This document shows positions 12,198 to 25,821 of a stretch of DNA of 64,000 nt, one piece after another. Numbering within the stretch: the stretch's first letter is position 1; each line of letters begins with the position of its first letter. The notes beneath the pieces are model-generated. The model had not been told where the DNA came from, ran no database searches, and saw only the letters and a list, made by a program, of their open reading frames with translations. The position numbers and the translations under genes are program-made. Where the stretch lies: assembly GCA_028751875.1 (NCBI GenBank), contig CM054144.1, forward strand, positions 15,515,802-15,579,801, read 5' to 3'. Source of the stretch: Rapana venosa. Lineage: Eukaryota > Mollusca > Gastropoda > Neogastropoda > Muricidae.

Positions 12198-12507
12198 TTT
12201 GATCACAACTGCAAAAGATCAAAGGCAGAAAACTTAATATTCATTTTACTCAGTTGAATTCTTGCCCCTGATGAAGAACAAATAGATAACATTTGAATAT
12301 TAACCAGATCACTCATTTATTTCAAATTTGATTCCTGAACATATTTGGTTTACCGTTTTAGATTTTATCTGCCTAGGTATCTGATTCAATTAAAATGTAA
12401 ACTGTTTACAAAACTATTTGATACAAGCTGCTTACAAACTTGGTTTTCCGATTGGTTGCATAGATATACAATATACGAACGATAATTTATGCATCAAATC
12501 AAGACAT

Positions 12508-12558
<51 letters not shown>

Positions 12559-12636
12559 CAAGGCACGGTATATATGTATACAAAAGAAATACAATCATAA
12601 TTATGTTAATTATTATCATTACAGCAGATGACAATG

Positions 12637-12684
<48 letters not shown>

Positions 12685-12720
12685 CAAGGAGAGACAGAGA
12701 CAGAGAGTGATAGAGAGAGA
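12508..12720. repeat. (TA)n(TG)n and (TA)n(GA)n microsatellites
   Basis: Two compound repeats separated by about 80 bp. A related arrangement (GGCATAGAA...TACATGTAT) recurs at 12730-12860, suggesting a local duplication. Confidence 0.8.
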
Positions 12721-13296
12721 TCAGTCATATGCTTGCCATGGCATAGAAATAATAGTACAAGCATTTCAATACATGTGACAAGACCCTATATACATGTATA
12801 TAAAAGATACAGAATCATATATTATCATTATACCAGAAGATGGCAGTATATATATATATACTCGGAGATACATGCAAAGAAGGAAGAAGGAAGCACACAA
12901 AGGCACATTATAAGCCAGCGCATACAAAATAGTAAATCTTTCCCTTCATTCTTCATTGTATTAATTGTAAATATTCATTCATTGCGTTCACATTAAATGC
13001 AAGGTCATCATTTACGGCTAATATGAACAAGAGTTTAGCACCACATACATACACAAATAAGCACACATATATGCACATGCATACAAACATGTGTGTGCAT
13101 GCACAGACACAGTCTTACACACACACACACATACACACACACACAAACACACTCTCTCTCACACACACACACACACTGTGCGTGCATGGACCAGCATAAG
13201 CAAATTGCAGAGGGTAGAACCACTACCACCAACAACAAGAAACTAGTAATAAATCTGTAACAGTCTACCATCACTAATTATGATAATAATGATGAT

Positions 13297-14283
13297 CTAT
13301 CTATCTATCTGTCCCGTAGTCTGACGACCGTGGGGGCACCCTCAAAGACTCAACAACCAGTTCCCTCCATTCCTCTCTCTGTTCTGCCTTTCTCAGGGTT
13401 TTGTTGAGTTCTAGGCCTGTCCATTCGCTGATGTTATCCTCCCAGCTCTTCCTTGGTCTGCCTCTTCTTCTTCCTCCTTGGACAGTGCCTTGCAAAACTG
13501 TCTTTGTAATTCCTTGGGATCTTGTGACATGCCCATACCATTTAAGTTTACGCTTTTTCACGATCGTTAGAAGGTTCTCATAGGGTCCAATGGTTTGCTG
13601 GATTCTGTTATGCACGCTTTCGTTGCTTATGTGGTCTTTGTAGGAGATGCCAAGGAGTCTCCGAAAGCATCTCATCTCCACTGCCTGTACTCTTCTCTCC
13701 AAATCTGCAGTCAGGGTCCATGATTCACAGGCATACAGAAATATGGATATGACAAGGGAGCGCATTAGTCTGATCTTGGAGATAAGTGAGATATTCTTAT
13801 CTCTCCAGATGGTGTTTAGTTTTGACAAAGCTGTTTTTGTCTGTACAGTCCTGCATACTACTTCTGGCTTGGATCCCTGGTCTGATACAATGGCTCCCAG
13901 GTACTTGAAGCTTTGAACTGTTTCCAGCTTCTGGTCATTAACCCTGATATCAGTGCTAATGCCGTTGGTGTTATTAGTCATCAGTTTGGTCTTCTCTGCA
14001 CTGATTTCCATGCCGTATGTTTTGGAGGCCTTATTCAAGTGTTCTGTTAGGCTGGCAAGCTCTTTTTCTGATCCTGCTATTCCATCAATGTCATCTGCGA
14101 AGCGGAGGTTTGTGATCGTTCTGCCACCAATGCTGACTGATCCTTCATGATGTTCCAGTGCATCAGCCATGATTCTCTCAAGGAAGATGTTGAAAAGAGT
14201 GGGTGAGAGTAGACAGCCCTGCCTTACTCCAACTGTTGTTCGAAACCATTCTCCAATGTTGTTGTTGTAGTACACTGCACTGG
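13297..14283 (-). pseudogene. RTE-like non-LTR retrotransposon, 5'-truncated RT with open frame
   Basis: An uninterrupted minus-strand frame of over 320 codons holds the RT core from a TSAVYYNNNIGEWFRTTVG segment through VRQGCLLSPTLFNIF, LRFADDIDGIAG, KYLGAIVSDQGS, YACESWTLTADLE, HVTRSQGITKTVLQGTVQGG and [20 protein letters not shown], ending TDR. This C-terminal layout is typical of RTE-like endonuclease-RT elements of invertebrates. It is 5'-truncated just before the RQGC motif, ends in a (GATA)n tail, and is flanked by identical 41-bp repeats (13256-13296, 14284-14324). The open frame suggests a recent insertion. Confidence 0.85.
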
Positions 14284-14639
14284 TGTAACAGTCTACCATC
14301 ACTAATTATGATAATAATGATGATACCAACAGCTAAATGGCTGTTGTGCATAAAGCCATAAACTAAAGATCATAAAGTCATTGGTCCCAATGACCGGTGA
14401 GTCAACAAATTAACTGGTGCATGCAGAAACTGTGACTACAGAGGAATGGTAAATTATGGGTAGGGACTGTTAAAACATCACCTTTATGGAAGGTGAGGGG
14501 GATGAGCTACTCTTTTCTCCTATTTCAATTATGACTACACGTCAGGGCTGGTGCTATGACTACTGCTTCTACAGTTACTTCTGCACCAAAGAGCTGACCT
14601 CCTTTAAGAACCATCTGCACCACCAAAAGTGACTGGGGC

Positions 14640-14835
14640 CTTCACCTAACCCATAGTCCCATGGACCGTGGGGGCAGCAGTGAAGATCCTCCACTCCCTG
14701 CGGTCTTCTACTTTCTGTAGCAAATCGTTCCACCCAAAGCCAATCCACTCTCTGATGTTGTCTTCCCATTGTTTTCTCTGTCTGGTGTCTACACTTCCAC
14801 AAAACTGTATCACAAAGAACAATCATCCCAATTAT
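14640..14835 (-). pseudogene. Second RTE-like RT C-terminal relic
   Basis: Minus strand: RQRKQWEDNIREWIGFGWND followed by EDRREWRIF, the same C-terminal motif as the neighbouring copy. Its 3' side keeps a GACCGTGGGGGCA motif also present at 13325-13340, so the two are related but separate insertions. Confidence 0.7.
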
Positions 14836-15327
14836 CTCCTCACAACCATCCCCTTCTCAATCACAGGATTTAAAAAACAGAAACATTTATCATTCTTCCA
14901 CCACTCCCCACAACTTGCTTCCCTCCATTACTCTACAGTCCCATCAACCTTGCTGAAATATTCTGACATCAGCACTCCTTATGAAAATTAGCAGCTGATT
15001 CGACTCATTGCTTGCTTGCACATTTCATGCCTGTGTATACACTCAGAGGCCCTTTGGAATCAGACCACTATTACTGTGCCTTTCATAAAATTGTACATAG
15101 TTTTGTGCTTTCAGTTGTATTTCTATGTATTAGAACACAAAGAAATCAACACAAACAATATCAGAAATGTTTAAGTGTACATAGTAATGTTTCATAAAAC
15201 AAAAAAAACAAAAAAACTTTTTCAAAATTTCTTCTTTTTTTTAAAATATCACTTTGTGCAAAAACTGGTAGTCAGACTTTTTCTTTTGTGCAATTTGTTC
15301 TAAGCAATGTAAGCATCTGACCTCAAA

Positions 15328-16365
15328 AATAGCAAATTTGTATTCAGATCAGAAGGTAACCATCTGAAAGAATGGCGAGCATTGCCAGTTCTTTGATGTA
15401 AAAGAGGAGTCTGTCAGGGTTGCATTATTGTCCCCACATCTTTTCAGCATATGATATATTATAGGAATGTGATCAGGAAGACAGAGATGACATGGGCTGC
15501 GATATAGGAGGCAGAAACAGCACTCATGGCCAATGAAATCACATGGCCAATGAAATCACAAGCATGAGAAGAATTCTCTACAGAGTCGATGCAGAGGGCA
15601 ACACTGCTGTCCTGAAGCTAAATGCCAAAAAGACCAAAGTGATGCACATCAATGGTACAGTCACCCCTCAGAATATCCAAATCAATTAAACTGATCTGAA
15701 ATATGTTCCAAATTTCAATTATTTAAGCTTGTAAAAGAGAATAATGGCTCCTGTCTACAAGACGTCAAGGCTAGAATTGGTACAGCCACACAAAAGATGA
15801 CTTGGTTGAACAATATTTGGAAAGCCAAAGGAATACCTAAATACATATAAAAATAAGAGGAATGCTCCCCCCCCCCCCCCCCCCAATTTTAAAAAAAAAA
15901 TTAACAATAAGAATTGTCAAAACACTAACCTGGCCCGTACTGCTGTATGGGGCAGAAGTCTGGACACAACAAAAACTGGAAAGAGACAAAATAAACGCAG
16001 CCAAAACGTGATTCTACAGGTGACTTCTAACAGTCAAATGGTCAGACAAAAGAACAAATAAAACCATTCTTGATGAACTCTCAGTACAAAGACAAAGGAT
16101 GGCTGAAATTGATAAGTGCAGACTGAGATAAGTTGGTCATGCAAACAGAAACATATAAACAAATCGATTATGATAGTTCTCCAAGGTAAGGTTGAGGGCA
16201 GAAGGAAAAGAGGCAGACTACCAACATCCTACATCACTGAGATCAATGGTCTGGGAAGGCTACAGGAGATCATAGAACTCAGCAGAGACAGAGAGATATG
16301 GCTAACCCTGGTAGCATTGCGTGGAACTCCTACCAACAATAGCGGTTATGAAGAGGGTTGAGTTG
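15328..16365 (+). pseudogene. Degenerate RT relic (paralogue of the 17.3-18.6 kb copy)
   Basis: Frames jump but keep order: NLYSDQKVTI (about 15332), LKLNAKKTKVMHINGT (about 15615-15660), LTWPVLLYGAEVWTQQKLER (15928-15990), MAEIDKCRLR then VGHANR, and a GRRKRGRLPTSYITEINGL end with LSRDREIWLTLVAL. A poly-C/poly-A stretch at about 15868-15900 disrupts it. Many stops. Confidence 0.8.
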
Positions 16366-16884
16366 AGGATGTAACTGTTGCCAACTGAGGCAGAAGAGAA
16401 ATGCTGATAAAACAGCAGGATATGAGCCAACACCATCACACTCAAAAACCGACCTGGGACAGGTCCACAAATGCAGGGAACAGAGCAAGTTTACTGACTG
16501 ATTAAGGTAAGTTTACTGTTGACACGAACCAGGCAGCTTATAAGGAAAAAACCCCATGTCCTAGAGAAGTTTAAATTGGTCCACACAGCTAACTTATGCA
16601 ACAACACATTTCAGTGCAAGGTTAAGAATTTGTTGAAGTGGTGCCTTGTGTTAGTAAATGGTCAGTACAAAGTATAGTCTGTGGGGATAACCGGAAAACT
16701 GGGATAAGCATATGTTAGTTTGCAATTTTTTTTCCGTTTTAGAGATGTACCCATCTTCCAATATTATGCAGGAATCTTTGGTTTCGTAAGGGAAATGTGC
16801 TTGTACACAATCATATTATGCATTTAACAATAGTCATACAAAATCAAAAGAGACAAGACATGCGTTTAATGTGGTGTAAGGGTA

Positions 16885-17275
16885 GTTTTCCCTCCTTTGA
16901 CATACTGGAATGATATCTGTAATAACATCCTTAGTAACAACAGGGTATCTGTAATGACATAAATCTGTAATAAAATCCTTAGTAATAACAGGATATCTGT
17001 AACAGCATCCATAGTAATAACAGGATATCTGTAATAGCATCCATAGTAATAACAGAGTATTTGTAATAGCATCCATAGTAATAACAGGGTATCTGTTGTA
17101 ACATTCTTAGTCATAATGGTATCTGAAATAACATTCTTAGTAAATAAAGGGTATTTGTAATAATATTCTTAGTAATAACAGGGTATCTGTAATAACATCC
17201 TTAGTGATAACAGGGGTATCTGTAATAACATCCTTAATAATAAAGAGTGTCTGTAATAACATCCTTAGTAATAAT
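16885..17275. repeat. Minisatellite, about 30-bp units, left block
   Basis: Roughly a dozen units of the form GTAATAACATCCTTAGTAAT with AACAGGGTATCT. The same unit resumes at 18625-19010 on the other side of an RT insertion. Confidence 0.85.
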
Positions 17276-17665
17276 GAAAAGCCCATTTCTGACACTGTGA
17301 TAAACAGATGGTGATGTTTGACACTGTCAAAAGCCTCACTATAGTCTGTGTAAGTAGTGAATGCCCCATCTCCAGTGTTTCCAATTTTCTCTAGCAGCAT
17401 CTGAAGCACAAAAAGCTTGTCTGTTGCTTCTCTTCCATGTCTATATTCTGCCTGACAATCAGATGCCTCTCTTTACTTTTCAGTCTGTTGAGGAGGAGGA
17501 GGATCAGAAGAATTCTGTTTGTGTTGCCACGGTCTTTAGTATCCCTGTCCTTGGGGAGCATGACGAATTCTTGTTGCTGCCGCTCGCTGGGCCATTGCCA
17601 GGTCTCCCAAATTCTGTTGCACAGATGATGTAAAGCTGCACAGTTGGAAGGGCTTTCCAAAGCAT
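17275..17665 (-). pseudogene. Inverted 5' segment of an RT element (part of a twin-primed insertion)
   Basis: On the minus strand the text reads LGDLAMAQRA, RLKSK, then SDCQAEYRHGREATDKLFVL, QMLLEKI and TDYSEAFDSVKHHHLFITVS with EMGF at the left edge: RT finger and palm motifs upstream of the catalytic YADD. The plus-strand segment beginning at 17672 continues in the same protein from the next motif. Confidence 0.8.
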
Positions 17666-17671
17666 CTAGTA

Positions 17672-18615
17672 TTGCTCACAGCAAATTTGTATCTGGATCA
17701 GAAGGTAACCATCTGATGGGATAGTGAGCACTAAGAGTTCTTTGATATAGGAAAAGAAGTCCATTAGGGTTGCATTCTTTTCCACATCTTTTCAGTTCAT
17801 CTATGGAAAGCATCACGAGAAGGGTGGATACAGATGACATAGGCATTTTTACAGAAGGCAGAAACATCGCTAACCTCAAGTATGCTGATGATACAGCACT
17901 TTGGCCAATGATATTATAAGTATTGTGAACAATTCTTTACAGAGTCGATATAGAGAGCAACACTGCTTGGTACAGTTAATTCTCAAACTACCAAAATCAA
18001 TGGAACTGATCTAGAATATGCTCCAAATTTCAAATATTTAGGCACTATAACAGAGAATAATGGCTCCTTTCTACAAGACATCAAGGCTAGAATCGGTATG
18101 GGCAAGCAAAAGAGGACTCAGTTCAACAACAGTTGGAAAGACAGAGCATACTTAAATACCTCAAAGTTAATTGTTACAACACTAACCTGGCCCGTACTGC
18201 TGTATGGGGCAGAAGTCTGAACACTACAAAAACTGGAAAGAGACAAAATAAACGCAGCCAAAACGTGATTGTACAGGTGACTTCTAACAGTCAAATGGTC
18301 AGACAGAAGAACAAATGAAAGCATTCTTGATGAACTCTCAGCAGAAAAAAACAAACGTTGGCTGAAATTGATAAGTGCAGACTGAGATATGTTGGTCATG
18401 CAAACAGAAACACACAGACAACAGTTCTCCAAGGTAAGGTTGAGGGCAAAGGAAAAGAGGCAGACCACCAACATCCTACATCACCAACATCAGTGGTCTG
18501 GGAGGGCTACAGGAGATCGCAGAACTCAGCAGAGACAGAGAGAGATGGCGAACCTTGGTGGCATTGTATGGAGCTCCTACCAATGACAGCAGCAATGGAG
18601 ATAGTTGAATTGAGT
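17672..18615 (+). pseudogene. 3' segment of the same RT element
   Basis: Plus strand: NLYLDQKVTI (17672-17710), an RT-core segment ending DTDDIGIFTEGRNIANLKYA and DDTALW (17830-17905), LTWPVLLYGAEV (18185-18220), CRLRYVGHANRNTQTTVLQG (18377-18436) and the C-terminal GKGKEADHQHPTS region. Multiple frameshifts. Closely related to the 15328-16365 copy. Confidence 0.8.
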
Positions 18616-18624
18616 TGAGTTTGA

Positions 18625-19010
18625 GTAGTAATGGGATATCTGTAACAACATCCTTAGTGATAACAGGGTATCTGTAATAACATCCTTCACAGTAACAAGG
18701 TATCTTCAATAACATCCTTTGTAATAGTGGGGTAATTGTAACAACAACCTTATCAACAATGGGCTATCATTGTAACAACCTTTTTAACAATGGGCTACAT
18801 TTGTAAAAACCTTATTAACAATATATATCTGTAATAACATCCTTAGTAATATTGGAATACCTAGAATAACATCCTTATTAACACATGATATCTGTAATAG
18901 CATCCTTAGTAATAACTGGATATCTGTAATAACATCCTTAGTAATAATAGGATACCTGCAATAGCATCCTTGGAAATAACAGCATTTCTGTAATAGCATC
19001 TGTAATGATA
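18625..19010. repeat. Minisatellite, about 30-bp units, right block
   Basis: Continuation of the GTAATAACATCCTTAGTAAT array after the retrotransposon insertion, more diverged (TTGTAACAACC, AACAATGGG variants). Confidence 0.8.
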
Positions 19011-19424
19011 ACAGCACATAACCTAACAATGGGAATAAACAAGGTAAATGATTTATATGAATAAGAAAAAAAAAACATGCCCTGCAAAGCATAATATGCA
19101 TATAAATATTACATAACAACTCCACCTCAAAATCTGCTGGAATCTTAAGAGCTGCGATCACACCTGAGAGTGAAGAGGATTTTATGCACTCTATAAACAA
19201 AATCATCCATTCACTCATTCAAATATTATCTTCAGTCAATCCAAGAATCAGGAAGTAGCTCACTCACTGCAATAACCTTTTTTGTTCTATTTCATTTCTG
19301 ATTCATGTGGGTTGAAGCACTCATAATCTGTTGCCAGCAGACAGTAAAGGTGGCCACAGACTCTGGAATACATCTTTTCACATCTTGAATGGTTTGTCAA
19401 AACCCACACACAACAAGTGAAGTT

Positions 19425-19770
19425 GGGGAACGAGATAGCCTGGGGTTAGAGTGATGCACTCGTGATCTGCTGACCCAGGTTAAAATCTCGTTCAAGATGA
19501 TTTTTTCTCTGGAGTTAATATCAGTGCTGACTCCACTTCCCCCAAAAGTCCTTCGGATGAGTCAATAAACTGAGTCCCATGTGCAAACGCACGCAGAACA
19601 TCTTCCGTACATGTTAAAACCCATTCTGCTTTTCGGAAGAGTAGGCCATTGTGTGCTGGTGGGAACGGATAATAAAATTTTACAAAACTGCATACACACA
19701 GGGACAGGACTGGATGTAAAAAAGCACATGCGTGCTTATTCCATTATCCTCGAAATAAAAGAATAAATAA
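19425..19770 (+). repeat. SINE family A copy with the alternative 3' tail
   Basis: tRNA-like head (AGCCTGGGGTTAGAGTGATG and GACCCAGGTTAAAATC), the family A body (CTGGAGTTAATATCAGTGC), then ends with GTGCTTATTCCATTATCCTC and AAATAAAAGAATAAA instead of the CTCAGAGCTCTAGC end. Confidence 0.75.
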
Positions 19771-22700
19771 GTTTCTAACATTATGCACAAAATAACAAGC
19801 TTTTTGACACACAACACGGGAATGACTATTTTGCTGGAATAGCAATGTTCAGCCTTTGGCACAAATGTTTATAATTTTATACTGGTAAGCATATGCTGTC
19901 TATGCTCCTCAGAAGAAGCATAGGTTTTACCTGAAATGAAAATAATTCTTATCTGAGGACATTCTCGTTTACATGGGGTTTTTTTGTGTTCATCTAATAT
20001 TAATTTCCAAATACTGTAATAGAAAAACACGCAAATTAATACCACATCTAAGTTTGGTTAGTACTCTTATTTCACATATAAAAACAAAAATTGAAGGGGA
20101 AAAATTAGACCTTCATTCAGCTATTCTACCCATTTTCAGCTTTTCTTAATCTAGCTGATGTTAAACATTCAGTGCACTGGGTAAAAAAACAAAAACAAAA
20201 CAACAACAAAAGGATCTACAAAGTCAAACTAAAAATTGTACAAAATAAGAAAGTATATTGAGAAAATTAAAAGCATTGAAAAAAATTTTTATATAAAAAA
20301 AACCCCACTCCAAAACAAGCAACACATACACACACAATCTGTGAATAAAGTTATCGCAAATCAAACACTAATGGAACGAACTATGTATGCATGCATGCGT
20401 GCGTGCATGCATACACACACACATACTCATTCTCTCTCTGTCTCACACACATACACATCCACTCTCTCTCTCTCACGCACACAGACACACACACAGACAC
20501 ACACACATGAGAACAAAACATAAGAAACAGCAACAAAAGCATGTTATCAAGTATTAAACCAAAAGAACAGGAAATCTGGCATTAAACAGAAGATGGATGA
20601 CAAAGGGATAGATTATAGACCTTTCTGTACACCAAAAGCTGCCAAATGGGGCTGGTTCTTCCTTCATGTCATTACAGACTGTGCCTCCTTCTCCCTCTCT
20701 CTCCCTCGCGCCATTAAATAAAACTCTGCATCATTTACAGTACATGTTTAACATAAAATTTCCCTGTACAACCCCCTCCCTCCCCTCCAAACACACGCTA
20801 AGTCACACACACACACATGCAGCCACCTCATATGTGCACAAACACATACACATGTTCATGAACATGCATAATTCTACACATTCATATATCCACATATTTA
20901 CTAATGTTACAATACACGCATATAGCAAAGAAAAAAAACAATAACCAATATAAAAAAATAACATATTGAAGCAAAAAAGCAGCCAAAATCAGTGCAGACA
21001 CTAGCATTAGAGATCTAAAAACAACAACAACAATACCCCTAACCATCCAATAAAAAAAAACCTGTTTGAAATAAGACATGTAAGTAGGATATGCAAAGCA
21101 ACAAGAAATCTTTGCATACAGATGGTAAAATCAACTATGCTGTTCTTAAAATAAAATAAAAAAGCATAAAATATGCAGCAGTCAATGAAATAAACAGATT
21201 TGATCTGGTATAACGGTGTATAAGCTTATCACAAACACTGTAGGTCAATGGTTTCAATCTAGGAATGCCTGTAAGCCTAAACCAGTACTGACCCTTCTTT
21301 TGTTCACGTTATTTGTCTACCTTCTAATCTACCTTTCTCTTACGCTAAAACCATACACAGAGTAACTAGACACATTCAAACAACAAACAAAAATGACATC
21401 ACCCCTTCATCCATCAACATGACTCATGTGCTACAAAATTAAAGATAAAACCATTTAAAAATCAACAAACTAGAGACAAAACAAATTCATCAATTCATCA
21501 ACTGATATAGCTGTACAATTATACAAGAAAGCATGGAAAGACTTGATTACTCTAAAGCAATACTGGTGACAGGAAAACAACCATAACACAGAAGAAAAAA
21601 ATGTAGATCTGTGCTTGCCTGCATAGATGAATGCACACGCGCACCTGATGTCACATGTGTGTGTCAAAGAGGCATACACAGAGCCTGACAAGCAAGCATA
21701 CACACAAAGGCAGTCTGTAAGGTGTAAAATACAAGTGCACACCACTGGCAGAAAAGTGGCCAACGTTTGTGTAGATGCTACATTCAGTTTGAATCAAACC
21801 AAAATGAATGAAAAAAAATCAAAACAGTCACTTTTATTTGTACTATCTCTCATATACACACACGCACGCACACACACACGCACACACACACACCACTCTC
21901 TCTCTAATACCACTCTCATTGAGAAGACAAACTGAAGAGCAAACTTGACTTGCATGTAACAGAATCAAATAAAACACGCATCTCTGGGCATCCTTTTTTG
22001 AGAACTCAATAAAACGAAAAGCCTCATCAATTGCGTCAATATTCTGTTCAAGTGGGTACATTTAGGTAAATATGTCTAAGTCATGTAACAAGCACATTGA
22101 AAATGTTGTCAGGCTAAAAAAGTCAACAACAATAATAAGCTTTGCATAGACAAAATTAAAAAAATGATTCCTTATTCAAATATGTATCTGCAACTTGCAA
22201 ATGAAACAGTATAATCATTTAGGAACATGATATCCAGGTTAAAAACTTAAATCAATGCACCGTCAAATATGTATTGTTAAACAGGCACTTGAACCAGCAT
22301 AGAAATATGATCAAATCTGATTTCCAGATTAAAAACAGGTTTACTGAAAATGTGCATGTTAAACAGGCACATGAACCAGTGTAGAAATATGATCAAATAC
22401 AATTTCCAGGTTAAAAACAGGCTTACTTAAACATGTACAAGCACATGAAAGAGCACATGAATGCAATTGTATAGGAACATGATAACTAGCTTTTAAAGAA
22501 AAATATCTATAAATAATAAGAATAAAGCAATATTCCCTTCTCTGCACTGCAGATGCTGTTAATGCATATATGGAAACTAATACTGATGCTACATGAATCT
22601 GCAAAACACCGAGCTGCAAATATGCAGGCTGGAACAAAGATGAGGTATCCCCAACAGCAGAGGCAGAACTTTTAAAAAAACCATCACATCCCCGCAGACA

Positions 22701-23464
22701 TTGGAACACACTCCATTCACAACACACACCCCATCAAACTTTCTCTTCCTCCATATTGTATGGGATTTTCACCTTCAGTCTTACCAATCACTTTGGACAT
22801 CCTTTATGTTGAAGGTATCCAAGATACCTTTATCACTCAACAATATAATATATATTTCTCACTCACCAATATATTCTCCCCCTATCCCCCTTGTTTTTTT
22901 CTGATACAGTTTTGTATAGGTTCCCCTTGAGATTTTTGTTCACTCTGTTTTTGAAAGTGCATCATGAATCATCTTACCTTAATTGACCTCTCAATAGTTA
23001 ATAGTATATTCATCCCTGCATTAATTAACACATGGAAGTTAAAGAAAAAGAAACAAAACAAAAAACAGACCCCCCAAAAAATCTGGAAAAATTGTACAGC
23101 CCCCCTCCCTCCTCCGCCTCAGCACCACAAGCAGCCACAGACACACCAAACATACAGGCAGAGACACACACACATGCTCACACACAGTAACGGTCTTGTT
23201 TCTGCCCTTTCCACAAACATGAAGGCAGGGCTGACAGGCTGCAACAGCAAGCACCAGGACTTGCATGCTTTCAGCTTCTTTCTGCAGTCCACAAAGGAAT
23301 TACACAGACTTAACAACCAAATAAACAAACCAAACCAAGCAAACAAAACACCCTCACACACGCAAATATTTCTCATTTTTCTCTTCCTTTTGTATCACTA
23401 CGAAATACTGACCCAGGTTCCCACAATGCATCAGACCTTGTTCTGGAACACTGGTGAACCATGC
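19771..23464. other. Non-coding tract with CA repeats
   Basis: No convincing coding sequence on either strand. (CA)n clusters at about 20415-20510, 20805-20830 and 21860-21900. A tandem-like repetition of a sentence around AATATGATCAAAT occurs at 22290-22410. Confidence 0.45.
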
Positions 23465-23575
23465 GAAGTCGGATGCGCTGGGCCTGACTTGCCAGGCACT
23501 TAATGGCAGCGCAACGCATTCTTGCTTATAAGACAGACAACAATGGTTGTTGTCTGAGCATTTAATGAAGAAGAA
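23465..23575 (+). repeat. Dispersed 110-bp repeat E, second copy
   Basis: Same order as the copy at 10145-10250, with a (GAA)n end. Confidence 0.65.
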
Positions 23576-23944
23576 GATTTACACTGGTGAACAACCTTAA
23601 CATGGGCCTCCCACATCGTAGGGCTACTGGCTAGCTCTTGCACACATTACCATGGGAAACTAACATTCTCCCTGTAAATCCTGCCCCGGGTATTCATCTG
23701 AAAACAGTGCACGATTTTAACAGCCATGCCAAAAACAGTCCACAATCTGAACAACCATATCACAGAAATATGTAAAATACACATTCACAGACTTGTTACT
23801 TCATATTCCTGGAGTGCATCTGAGCGTTTGACAAAGAATGTTCCAGGAGAGAGAAAAGGGGTTTGCCTGATCCGTGACACACAGCCTGAAAACTTCAGTG
23901 CAGCAGTGACCCAACGACTCCTCAAGGAGTTCAAAGAGAAGTCA

Positions 23945-24200
23945 GGTCACTTCATGTCTCTGGACATGTCACTTCAGCTTTGTGAACATGTCACTTCAGT
24001 TTTGTGGACATGTCACATCGACATGTCACTTCAATTTTGCGGACATGTCACTTCAGTTTTGTGGACACACCACCCCAGTTTTGTGGACATGTCACTTCAG
24101 TTTTGTGGACATGTCACTTCATGTCTGTGGACACTTCATGTTTTTTGGTCCTATTACTTCATTTTGTGGAGATGTCACCTTTTGTGGGACACGTCACTCA
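23945..24200. repeat. Minisatellite, about 21-bp units
   Basis: About ten units of TCACTTCAGTTTTGTGGACA type, with some decay at the right end (CACTTCATG variants). Confidence 0.85.
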
Positions 24201-25776
24201 AAAGAATGTCACCCCAGGTGCCATCAGTGTTTTAGTTTCTTTCCTAGCCAATTCTTCTTCTCCCTTTTGAAAGAAATGGCGCATGGTTTCACAGACACAA
24301 ATTTTAAAAAAAAGCAATAAATTCATAATACTAAGTATTCACATACTGGCAATATAAACTATAGGTATGAGATGAACTTTTGGGTGATAAAGAACAAAAG
24401 AAATTTTGGTAAATGGAGAAGATTACGTGATTAAATAAATTCATACTATTGTCATGGGAGATTAACTCGGTTTGGAAGACAAGCAAGATCACATACAGAC
24501 TACGAATATATTAAAAATAACTGGCAGTGCCAAAAAGGACAATTTTGTTTCAAACCCCTGTTACTTAGATATACTCATCATATCTGATGTTTGCAATACT
24601 GGCTCACACAGTGAGATAGGGTGAGTATGGCGCGGCTAAAAGCAACTGAATAATTGGTTTATTCCTTATGTGCTTTAACCTTTCCAGGACAGGAACCTTC
24701 AATCAAAGGTGCAACTGAGCACTACCTGCTGTTATCATGGAGGTCAACTAAGGTCAAGTTCTGCATCTCTTTTAGATTAAACTCATCATGTCTGTTTTCT
24801 TGGAGATCTTTCAGTCCTGTAAGAAGAGGTTTGTTTACAAACAGCCATTTTTCATTTCTTCTGCACTGCAGGGTCATACCACTATAGCGATTTGTCTATG
24901 ACAAGTACAGGCACAATAAGGTTAAGCACAATTTACACACATACCCATGCAATAAAAACAACAACTTTCATTGGATAAATCGGGTAGAAGCATACTGCCC
25001 TCGTTCTAACAACTCATTAGTATGTTCTTTGACATCCACCTGCAACAACACATTTCCTTTAGGTGAGTTTGATTTGAACTCTTTCATTTTTAGCAATCAT
25101 TCAAAGGCGCTTTTAACAAATTATTTGATTCTAATAAATCAAGTTTGACACTCTTATTTCGACAAATCATCTCAGTTAGGCAAATTCTTTTATTCTCACA
25201 CATGTGATCTTCCACCACACGATAAGTTGCACCGCACTGGAGGTAAATTTTGAATTGATAACATGTTATCAATCTGCAATTCAAAGGCTATTCAATTTTT
25301 TTTAAAAAAGAAGAAGAAAAGACTGAACATCGGACATTTCTACAAAAATCAAACACAAATTGAAATGCTAGACACCAGGAAGTGACAAATGAGAAACTGA
25401 TAATTTTGCACTGTAAAAAGTGATAAAAATGAAGTTTGGGTGTTTTTAAAGATATCATTAAAACAAAGGAACAGAATTATACCTTAATTCTTCAATACAA
25501 GGTAGTAGAAATGTCATAGTTTCATAATCAATCCAAACCTCAAAGATGACAACCTGATCCCCACCTTAAATGATGGCTCCTTGCAGAAAAGTGGGTTGGG
25601 TGCAATATGACTCCTTTTGTGGTGGCACTTTGTGTGCGAGTTTGAAAACTTCTGTCATTTTAGCCAAACTTTTGAATGAAACATTCTCTCATTTTCACAA
25701 ACAATCTGTGGGCAAGTTTCACATATTTTCTCACAAACAATGATCTGTAAGTAAAACTTTGATTATATATATATAC

Positions 25777-25821
<45 letters not shown>

